From JACCWM01 sp040393065 (GTDB lineage: Bacteria > Myxococcota_A > Bradymonadia > Bradymonadales > Bradymonadaceae), in contig JBEBUW010000099.1 in the NCBI GenBank assembly GCA_040393065.1, positions 1 through 16,427 on the forward strand: a stretch of DNA of 16,427 nucleotides, read 5' to 3'. Numbering within the stretch: position 1 is the first letter of the stretch; every line of letters starts with the position of its first letter. The position numbers and the translations under genes were made by a program. Below are positions 7,285 to 14,600 of the stretch, one piece after another. The notes under the pieces were generated by a model that had not been told where the DNA came from, searched no databases, and saw only the letters and a list, made by a program, of their open reading frames with translations.

Positions 7285-9123
7285 ATGCAGCAATTGCCCG
7301 AGCCTGAAGCCCCGGCCCCCCCGGCCGAGCCCGGTATTCATCCTTCCGGTACATTATTATCGGATCGCTACCAGATCGACGCTTTTTTGGGCGCCGGGGC
7401 GATGGGTAAAGTCTACCGCGCAGAACACGTTTTGATGAAAAAAACGGTGGCCCTCAAGGTTTTGCATCCGGAAATGATGCAGAACGCGGAGGTCGTCAAA
7501 CGTTTCCAGCTGGAGGCGCAGGCGGCCGGCAACATCCGGCATCCGAACGTGTGCACGGCCACGGATTTCGGTCTGACCGAGCAGGGCGAATCCTTTCTGG
7601 TGATGGAGTATCTGGAGGGGGAAACGCTGCAATCGACGATTCAGGCCTATGGTCGGTTGACGCCGCTGCGGGCGATTCATATCGCGCAGCAGATCTGTTC
7701 GGCGCTGGAGCAGGCGCACAATGAGGGGATTGTGCATCGCGATTTGAAGCCTGAAAACATCATGCTGATCGAGAGCGAGGGAGATCCGGATTACGTCAAG
7801 ATCATGGATTTTGGCATCGCCAGCGTGCGCATGGAAAAAGGCTCCAGCGAGGATAACACCACGCGTTTGACGCAGGCGGGCATGGTGTATGGCACGCCGC
7901 ATTATATGTCGCCGGAGCAGGTCGTGGGCGCGGATATCGATCATCGCGTCGATCTGTATTCGGTCGGTGTGGTGCTGTTCGAGATGCTGACCGGCAAGCT
8001 GCCCTTTGATTCGGACAGCCTGGTGCGCCTGATGGGGATGCACATCACCGAGGCGGCGCCGGCGCCGAGCAGTGTTTGCCCGGAGGCGGCGCTGCCGGCC
8101 GCGCTCGATGCGCTGGTGCTCAAATTGCTGGCCAAGGCGCCGGAAGATCGTCCGCAATCGGCCGGGGCCGTGCGCGAGGAGCTGTTGGCCATCGCGGAGA
8201 GCATTCAGTCGGGCAAAAAACTCCCGGTGCAGATTCAGGCGCAGCTTCAGGCTCTGCCCGAGATTGCGGCCAATCACAGGCTTGTGTCCTCGGCCATGCA
8301 GAAATATCAGGAGCTTGGCTTTGCTTCACGGGCGATGTTGATCGGCGCGATGGGTGCACTTGCCGCGGTGGTGTTCTTGAGCGCGCTGATGATCGTGTTG
8401 CCCTCTCGGGAGCCGACGCCGGAAAAGAAAGAAGCCGTGGCGATCAAGGAAACGGTTTCGCTCAGCACCGAGCGCGAGCGCATGCTGCAGGATGAGGCGA
8501 TTTCTCAGGCGCTGGCCGAGGCTGCCAACGGGGAGTTTGGCGCACTGTACGCACTCAGCGAAGCGCAGCCCCAGAATGCGCATCTGCATTATCTGACGGG
8601 TCTTGCCGAAACCAACGCCGGCAACTGGAAAAAGGCGTTCACGCGCTACAGCCAGGCGATTCAGCTGGATGAGCGCTACACCAACGAGCCGCAGCTTCTG
8701 GACGATGTGTTTTCGCGCTTTGAAACGCGTTCGGCCTCGACGGCCGAGCCGGCCAAGGAATTTTTGCTCAAGCATCCGTCGCACCGCAGCACGGCGCGGC
8801 TGGAAACACTGGCGCAGACTGGTCCTTCGCATACGATTCGTCGCCGCGCCTTTGATACGCTGCATGAAAGCGGCGAGTTTGAGAAGCTGGCTGCCTGGAG
8901 TCAGGCTGCGATGGAGCTACGCGCGGCTTCGGGCTGCGATGCGCATCGCGAGAAGATCGCCAAAGTTGTGGAAGTGGGAGATCGTCGCGCGATGCCGGCA
9001 CTGCGCGCGGTGGAAGCGTTGCCCAAGACGGGTTGTGGATTTTTGAAACGCCAGGATTGCTACGCCTGCGTGCGCGACGACATCAAAAACGCGATTGAAA
9101 CGCTGGAACCGTCCAATCGCTGA
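7285..9123 (+). CDS. Transmembrane Ser/Thr protein kinase with TPR-like tail
   Basis: A 612-residue eukaryotic-like (PknB-type) kinase. After a Pro-rich N-terminus, the kinase domain (about 30-300) has every key element: GAGAMGKV (36-43), VALK (K58), the helix-C Glu (E77), HRDLKPEN (151-158), DFG (175-177) and SPE in place of APE (209-211). A transmembrane helix (about 350-372) anchors it, placing the C-terminal part outside the cytoplasm. The tail holds a tetratricopeptide-like helix pair (LHYLTGLAETNAGNWKKAF, about 434-460) and further helical repeats, with several Cys near the end; it probably senses or binds a partner. GGAGAA, eight bases before the ATG, is a good ribosome site. It ends at a strong bidirectional terminator. 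It is catalytically complete, unlike the kinase-like protein at 4303-5499. The ligand and substrates cannot be told from sequence. Confidence 0.94.
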   Translation: MQQLPEPEAPAPPAEPGIHPSGTLLSDRYQIDAFLGAGAMGKVYRAEHVLMKKTVALKVLHPEMMQNAEVVKRFQLEAQAAGNIRHPNVCTATDFGLTEQGESFLVMEYLEGETLQSTIQAYGRLTPLRAIHIAQQICSALEQAHNEGIVHRDLKPENIMLIESEGDPDYVKIMDFGIASVRMEKGSSEDNTTRLTQAGMVYGTPHYMSPEQVVGADIDHRVDLYSVGVVLFEMLTGKLPFDSDSLVRLMGMHITEAAPAPSSVCPEAALPAALDALVLKLLAKAPEDRPQSAGAVREELLAIAESIQSGKKLPVQIQAQLQALPEIAANHRLVSSAMQKYQELGFASRAMLIGAMGALAAVVFLSALMIVLPSREPTPEKKEAVAIKETVSLSTERERMLQDEAISQALAEAANGEFGALYALSEAQPQNAHLHYLTGLAETNAGNWKKAFTRYSQAIQLDERYTNEPQLLDDVFSRFETRSASTAEPAKEFLLKHPSHRSTARLETLAQTGPSHTIRRRAFDTLHESGEFEKLAAWSQAAMELRAASGCDAHREKIAKVVEVGDRRAMPALRAVEALPKTGCGFLKRQDCYACVRDDIKNAIETLEPSNR

Positions 9124-9171
9124 TTCGGCAGCAGGCTGAAATATCATCATGGTTTGCGTCGTTCCTCAGAC

Positions 9172-9217
9172 AAACAAAAACGCGAAGCATTGGATATGCT
9201 TCGCGTCTTTGTTTTGT
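9172..9217. terminator. Bidirectional terminator between convergent genes
   Basis: A perfect 11-bp stem (ACGCGAAGCAT at 9180-9190, ATGCTTCGCGT at 9196-9206) with a TGGAT loop is followed by CTTTGTTTTG and preceded by AAACAAAAA. It lies about 55 bp after the kinase stop and 42 bp after the end of the minus-strand ferritin-like gene, so it should end both transcripts. Confidence 0.92.
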
Positions 9218-9258
9218 GCCTGCAGATTTCCGCGGATTGCGGCCTTGCAGCGATACAA

Positions 9259-9795
9259 TTACATCGAGGGCTGCTGCGGCTCGCTGCCACGGCGGCTGCT
9301 CTGCCCGGCGGCGGCGCGATTGACAGATTTTTCGGCGATGTTGGTGAGTTTCTGGTCGGCGGCTTTTTCTTCTTTCAGGGTCATGGAGAGCATTTTGGCG
9401 GCTTCGTTGTCGCCGCAGATTTTGGCGAATTGCACGAGCGCGCCGTAGCTTGCGATTTCGTAGTGCTCGATGAGCTGGGCCGCCGCGATCAGTCCGGCAT
9501 CCATCACGTCCGAGCCACTTTCAGCGGAATCCATGAAATCTTCTGCTTCATTAATAATGCCTTCCATGGCCTTACATTTCTGGCGTCCGCCGCTCATGTT
9601 CATGTTTTCAAAGATCCGCTCCAGGCGCGTGACGTGTTCCTGGGATTCTTTGAGGTGATCTTGAAAACAGGTTTTAAGGTCAGGATTGGTAGCAGCCTTG
9701 ATCATTTTCGGCAGTGCTTTCACGATCTGCTTTTCGGCATTGAAAATGTCTTTGAGTGAATGCACATAAAGTTTTTGGAACGAAGTGATTTTCAT
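9259..9795 (-). CDS. YciF/YciE-type ferritin-like protein (DUF892)
   Basis: A 178-residue protein of the DUF892 four-helix ferritin-like family, whose E. coli members YciE and YciF are stress-induced and of unsettled biochemistry. The N-terminus ITSFQKLYVHSLKDIFNAEK is the family signature. Candidate di-metal ligands in the expected helices are E21, E50, H54, E110, H111 or E113, and E142/E143. The last 20 residues (AAAGQSSRRGSEPQQPSM) are low-complexity. It should be cytoplasmic and soluble. The reading frame stays open far upstream, to 10500, but the ATG at 9795 starts exactly at the family N-terminus and has GGAG six bases before it; the longer version would run across the acetyltransferase gene. 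It is divergent from that gene, with about 130 bp shared. Stress-linked expression is known for the family, not shown by the sequence here. Confidence 0.92.
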   Translation of the reverse strand: MKITSFQKLYVHSLKDIFNAEKQIVKALPKMIKAATNPDLKTCFQDHLKESQEHVTRLERIFENMNMSGGRQKCKAMEGIINEAEDFMDSAESGSDVMDAGLIAAAQLIEHYEIASYGALVQFAKICGDNEAAKMLSMTLKEEKAADQKLTNIAEKSVNRAAAGQSSRRGSEPQQPSM

Positions 9796-9840
9796 GTCGT
9801 GCTCCGCGAAGAAAATAGAAATTGAAAGCTTCCCAACCAT

Positions 9841-9892
9841 GCATACAGATATGCGTTCCTGACGACTGTTTCGTAAAAGTGACCGCACTTTT
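9841..9892. promoter_or_regulatory. Two short dyads in the divergent promoter region
   Basis: GCATA/TATGC (9841-9854, 4-base gap) and AAAAGTG/CACTTTT (9875-9892, 4-base gap) are perfect inverted repeats between the divergent ferritin-like and acetyltransferase genes. Their size and place suit operators for a shared regulator. AATAAT at 9895-9900 could be a -10 for the acetyltransferase gene, but I find no matching -35. Short dyads arise by chance, so this is tentative. Confidence 0.3.
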
Positions 9893-9924
9893 TCAATAAT
9901 CAACCCGTCACCAAGAGATTCCAC

Positions 9925-10563
9925 ATGGATTCCAAAAATAAAGTGATCATCAAACGTTTGAGCGGCGAGGAAATCGCGCGTCACGTGGACGATCTGGCGC
10001 GTTTGCGGATCGAGATTTTCCGTGAATTTCCTTATCTGTACGATGGCGACCTTGAGTACGAGGCGCGCTACGTGCGCTATTATCTGGAGGCGAGCGACAG
10101 CGTGCTGGTGGCGGCGATTGTTCCCGCCGAGGAACCGGGCGGCAAAGATCAGGTCGTGGGTCTGGCCACCGGCATGCCGCTGGATGAGGCCGATGAGGTG
10201 TTCCAAAAACCGTTTGCGGAGCTGGGTTTTGATGTTTCCCGGATCTTTTATTTCTCGGAATCCGTGCTGCAACATGAATACCGCGGCCAGGGCATTGGCG
10301 TTGCGTTTTTCACCGAGCGCGAGGCGCACGTTCACGCGCTGAACCGCTTTGACTGGATGTGTTTTTCGGCCGTGGTGCGCTCGCCGGATCACCCGGACAG
10401 GCCGGCGGATTACCAGCCGCTGTTCGACTTTTGGAAGAATCGCGGCTATGAACGCCACCCGGAATTGCGCACGACGCTCGCCTGGAAAGGCGTGGGGCAT
10501 GTCGAAGCCGTCCCGGAAATCATGGAATTCTGGCTAAAACCTGTAACTCACCCGGATCGTTGA
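9925..10563 (+). CDS. GNAT-family N-acetyltransferase
   Basis: A 212-residue GCN5-related acetyltransferase, expected to move an acetyl group from acetyl-CoA to an amine. The acetyl-CoA loop (motif A) is clear: SESVLQHEYRGQGIGVAFF, with R120-G-Q-G-I-G125 matching R/Q-x-x-G-x-G/A. The N-terminal strand-helix part and the C-terminal FWKNRGYER strand-helix are also typical. An AGAG stretch eight bases upstream serves as a modest ribosome site. Its stop codon shares one base with the ATG of the nitrilase gene (TGATG), so the two are translationally coupled. The same two domains occur fused in a known nitrilase-superfamily branch (Nit and NAT), so they probably act on one substrate or pathway. The acceptor is unknown. 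Confidence 0.92.
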   Translation: MDSKNKVIIKRLSGEEIARHVDDLARLRIEIFREFPYLYDGDLEYEARYVRYYLEASDSVLVAAIVPAEEPGGKDQVVGLATGMPLDEADEVFQKPFAELGFDVSRIFYFSESVLQHEYRGQGIGVAFFTEREAHVHALNRFDWMCFSAVVRSPDHPDRPADYQPLFDFWKNRGYERHPELRTTLAWKGVGHVEAVPEIMEFWLKPVTHPDR

Positions 10564-11462
10564 TGTTGACAGAGATGAAAATCGCCAGCTGCCAGTATCT
10601 TGTAGAGTTTCTGGAAAGCTGGGAGCAGTTCGAGCAAAAGATAGAACGCCTGGTCCAGGAGGCCTGCGACGAAGAAGCGAATTTGCTCGTGTTTCCTGAG
10701 TATTCATCGATGGAGCTGGTTTCGCTCTTTGATGAATCGGTGCGTAACGACCTGCAATTCCAGATGGCGTCGATGCAGGAATTGCTCGAGCCTTATTTAC
10801 AGCTGCATCAGCGGCTGGCGCAAAAGTACGGCGTGTACATCGTCGCCGGCTCGCTGCCGGTGCGGCTGGACGACGGCAGCTACCGCAATCGCGCGTATTT
10901 TTTTGGGCCGGGCGGCGAGTACGATTTTCAGGAGAAGATCGTCATGACGCGCTTTGAGACGGAGCTGTGGCTAATTTCCTACGGCGACCAGCTCAAGGTT
11001 TTCGACACGGCTTACGGGCGCATCGGCATCAATATTTGCTACGACAGCGAATTTCCCCTGCTGGCGCGCAGTCAGGTGGAGGCGGGCGCGAATCTGATCG
11101 TTGTGCCGAGCTGCACGGATTCCGAGTATGGCTATCATCGGGTGCGGATTGGCAGCCAGGCGCGCGCGCTGGAAAACCAGTGCTTTGTCGTGCAGAGCGT
11201 GCTGGTCGGCGATGCGGCCTGGTCCAGCGCGATCGATCACAACGTGGGCCGGTCGGCGATTTACACGCCCGTAGATTACGGTTTTGCCGAGGACGGCGTG
11301 CTTGCCATCGGCGAATGGTGCGAAGCGCAGTGGGTGTATGCGACGGTCGATCTGGCCAAAAGCGAGGAAGTGCGCGAGCGCGGCGAGGTGCTGAATTATC
11401 GGGACTGGGCCAACCAGTCGGCGGCGGCGGATGCGGAAATTGCCTGCGTGAAGATCCGCTAG
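10563..11462 (+). CDS. Carbon-nitrogen hydrolase (nitrilase superfamily, Nit/NAT type)
   Basis: A 299-residue amidohydrolase-type enzyme with the full Glu-Lys-Cys triad: E46 in LLVFPEYSS, K125 in DFQEKIVMTRFE and C159 in GINICYDSEFPLLAR. Family members cleave amide C-N bonds through a cysteine thioester; the residue after Cys (Tyr-Asp-Ser-Glu) is usual for amidases, not true nitrilases. There is no signal peptide. The ATG at 10563 overlaps the upstream stop (TGATG), which I take as the start; an in-frame TTG at 10560 and an ATG at 10575 are alternatives that change only the first few residues. It is the second gene of a two-gene operon with the GNAT protein, and a strong terminator follows 40 bp later. 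Substrate unknown. Confidence 0.94.
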   Translation: MLTEMKIASCQYLVEFLESWEQFEQKIERLVQEACDEEANLLVFPEYSSMELVSLFDESVRNDLQFQMASMQELLEPYLQLHQRLAQKYGVYIVAGSLPVRLDDGSYRNRAYFFGPGGEYDFQEKIVMTRFETELWLISYGDQLKVFDTAYGRIGINICYDSEFPLLARSQVEAGANLIVVPSCTDSEYGYHRVRIGSQARALENQCFVVQSVLVGDAAWSSAIDHNVGRSAIYTPVDYGFAEDGVLAIGEWCEAQWVYATVDLAKSEEVRERGEVLNYRDWANQSAAADAEIACVKIR

Positions 11463-11502
11463 TTTTTTATACTAAATACTGAGTACTGAGCACGATTTTG
11501 AG

Positions 11503-11535
11503 CGGGGCTCCCAAAGTTTGGGAGCCCCGTTTTTT
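11503..11535 (+). terminator. Rho-independent terminator of the GNAT-nitrilase operon
   Basis: CGGGGCTCCCAAA (11503-11515) and TTTGGGAGCCCCG (11517-11529) are perfectly complementary around one base, in practice a 10-bp GC stem with a 7-base loop, followed by six T (11530-11535). Confidence 0.95.
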
Positions 11536-11641
11536 GTCCGCTAAAAGCCCTGTCTGGCGCGCAATACTTTCAAAACAAGAAGGGGGATTAGGTTCATCTG
11601 GCCCCAAGGTGTGCATGTTTAGGAACGATGCCGCAGAAACT

Positions 11642-11667
11642 CCGGCCCGGACTCATGCCCGGGCCGG
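11642..11667 (+). promoter_or_regulatory. GC-rich hairpin in the leader of the ATPase gene
   Basis: CCGGCCCGG (11642-11650) and CCGGGCCGG (11659-11667) form a perfect 9-bp stem with an 8-base loop. A run of six T follows, but 14 bases later (11682-11687), so it is not a standard terminator. If translation starts at 11700 the hairpin is in the 5' leader and could act in attenuation; if it starts at 11628 it lies in coding sequence. Confidence 0.4.
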
Positions 11668-11699
11668 TGCCAGTGAAACGCTTTTTTGAGACGGAAGCT

Positions 11700-14600
11700 A
11701 TGAGATTTCTGAACGCCCTGAAGTCGCAACACCTCCCCGCGCTGCGCAATCTTTTCGGACATCATAGCCGTAGAATCTGGAACTCCTCGTCGCGGGCGCA
11801 CATTGAGTTGCGCGGCCTGAGTCCGCTCGCGCTTGAGGATTTTTCGACAAGTCTGATCGCCGAAATCGAAGCGTGCGACGGCGTGATCTGGGCGGAAGTC
11901 AACGGCGTGCTCGGGCGAGTGATTGTTTCCTATGATCCGGCTCGCATTACGCTGGAGGAGCTGGTCGAGACGATCGAAGCGGTCGAGGAGCGCTATGATA
12001 TCGACGAGGAAATCTTCACCGAAAACCGCCCGGAGCATCCCGGCGATGATGAACCCGCGGTGCGCGCGCTGGTGCGGATTGGCGCCGATATCACCGGCGT
12101 CGCGCTTGCGTTGACGCTCAAACAACTGCGCGGCAAACCCAACCAGAGCAGTTTTGATTTCGCCGCGCTGATGGCGCTTCTGGAAAACGTGCCGCACCTG
12201 CGCAACAGCGTGATCAAGCGCGTGGGATATGTCGCCGCAGACTTTGGCCTGGGCTTGAGCAACGCCTTTGTGCAGGCCATCGGCTCCGGGCCGACTTCGC
12301 CGCTGATCGACATTCCCAACCAGATCATGCGCTTTGCCGAAGCACGTGCACGGCAGCGCGTCTGGGCCGAGCGCGAACATGAATTGTGTGCAGATCCACA
12401 GCACGCCACAGCCTTTACCCACCAGCTTCACGTGCGCCCCAAACCCATGCCCGACGGCCCCATCGAGCGCTACGGCTACGATGCCTGGCGCATGTCGCTC
12501 GGTGGTTTTATTGTCGGTCTGGCCGATACCCAGGATTTTAAGCGCGCCGCCACGCCCCTGCTCGACGCCCTGCCCAAGCCCACGCGCTTTGGTCGTGAAG
12601 GCTTCAGCACCCAACTTGGCCGCGCCATGGCCGCGCGCAACATCATCGCGCTGGATTCCGACGCGCTCCGGCGCCTGGATCGCATCAACTACATCATCGT
12701 GGACGACGAAATTCTCTACACCACGGAATTCAAAATCGACCACGTCCAGCCGCTGACCGATATCGATATCACCGAAGCCTATCACCAGGCGCAGCTTCTC
12801 TTTCAGGAAAACGATCCCGATGTCGTGCACGAAGCCAACGGCTGGACACTCGCCCCGGTTGCCCGGCTCAAGATGCCGATCTCGACGCAAATCGCGCAGC
12901 AGGCCGATGCCCTGGAGAACTACCGCCTGCGCACCGGCCCCACCCTGGCGCTGGTGCACAAACGCCAGATCGTCGCTCTTTTGCGCACCCGACACACGCT
13001 TCACCCCGAAGCCGAAAACCTGGTCAACGCGATTCGCCGCACCGGCCTGTATTTCATCCTCGCCACCGAAGACACCAGCCTCACCCAGAACTTCGATTCC
13101 GACCGACGCATCCAGAAAGGCGACGCCCTGCTCGAGCGCATCCGCCACGAACAACGCGACAACCACGGCATCTGCATGATCGGTTTTGGACCCGCCCACG
13201 CGCTGCACGCCGCCGACGTCAGCATGGGACTCACCCGCCCCGGTCAACGCCCGCCCTGGAGCGCGGACTTGCTGGCATCGCACAAACTCGAAGACGCGAC
13301 CTTCCTGATTGAAGCCATCGCCGAAGCGCGGCACATCGCCGAACAGAGCGTCATCCTGGCCACCGCGGGCGCCGCGATCGGTGCGTTTCACTCGATTGGC
13401 GGCCTGAAAAAAACGCCGATCAACCGTGTGATGTTCGCCGTCAACTCGGCTTCTGTCCTCGCGCTGGTCAATGGCGTGCGCGGCGCGGCCGCACTCGACC
13501 GACGCATCAAGCCGGCCCCGCGCAACGGCATTCCCTGGCATTCCTGGACAACCGAAAAAGTCCTCCAACACCTGGAGTCCGCTCCCGAAGGCCTGAGCAC
13601 GCAACAAGCCTCCGAACGCATGGAACCTGCCGGCAAGTCCACTTCCGCACCGCTTGCACTGGCCCAGGCCGTCGTCAAAGAACTCTCCAATCCCCTCACG
13701 CCCGTGCTTCTGGCCGGCTCCGCAGTCTCCGCCATCGTCGGTTCCCTGATCGACGCCGGCATCGTCGCCAGCGTCATCGGCATCAACGGCCTCATCGGCG
13801 GCCTCGAGCGCCACAAAGCCGAACAAGTCATCTCCGTACTCGCCAAACGCGAGCTCAACTGCGTCGACACCTTCCGCGACGGCACGCTGGTCAACCTCGA
13901 AAGCACACAACTTGTCCCGGGCGACGTCATCACGCTCGAAGCCGGCGACGTCGTCCCGGCCGATTGCCGGATCTTGGAATCCGACATGCTCGAAGTCGAC
14001 GAATCCGCGCTCTCCGGCGAATCCCTGCCGGTCGAAAAAAACGCCAGCCTGACCTTTGCCATCGAAGTCGCCGAACGCACTTCCATGCTCTACGAAGGCA
14101 CCTCGATCGCAGCCGGCGATGTGCGCGCCGTCGTCGTCGCAACCGGCGAAGACACCGAAATGCACCGCGCCGTACACCGCATCGGCAAACGAAGCCTGCG
14201 CGAAAGCGGCGTCGAAGCCCGCCTGCGACAGCTCACCGACATCACCTTCCCCTTTGCCGCCAGCAGCGGAGCGGCGCTCATTTCGATGGGACTTTTCCGA
14301 CGCCAGAAACTCGAAGAACTCGTCGGCCCTGCCGTCAACCTGGCCGTCGCCGCCGTCCCCGAAGGATTGCCGATCTTATCGACCGCCGCCCAGCTCGCCG
14401 CCGCCCGACGCCTCTCCCAGTTTGGAATCCTCGTGCGCAACCCGCGCGCCATGGAAGCTCTCGGCCGCGTCGACGTCCTCTGCGCCGACAAAACCGGAAC
14501 CCTGACCGAAGGCCAGATCCAGCTCCACAGCGTCTTTGCCAACGCCACCACCTGCACCCTCGACGCGCTGGACGGCGAACACCGCAAAGTCGTGGCCGCG

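Noticed and set aside
7357..8277. Minus-strand open frame opposite the active kinase
   Set aside because: The plus strand has the full set of kinase motifs in order; the antisense product is Arg/His-rich with no motif.
9796..10500. N-terminal extension of the ferritin-like protein
   Set aside because: It runs antisense through the clear GNAT gene, while GGAG plus ATG at 9795 begins exactly at the DUF892 N-terminus.
11642..11687. Second terminator before the ATPase
   Set aside because: The hairpin is strong, but the T run begins 14 bases after the stem, too far for intrinsic termination.
11619..14177. Minus-strand open frame of 852 codons opposite the ATPase N-terminal part
   Set aside because: Same composition artefact; the plus strand carries the HMA-like and ATPase segments without interruption.
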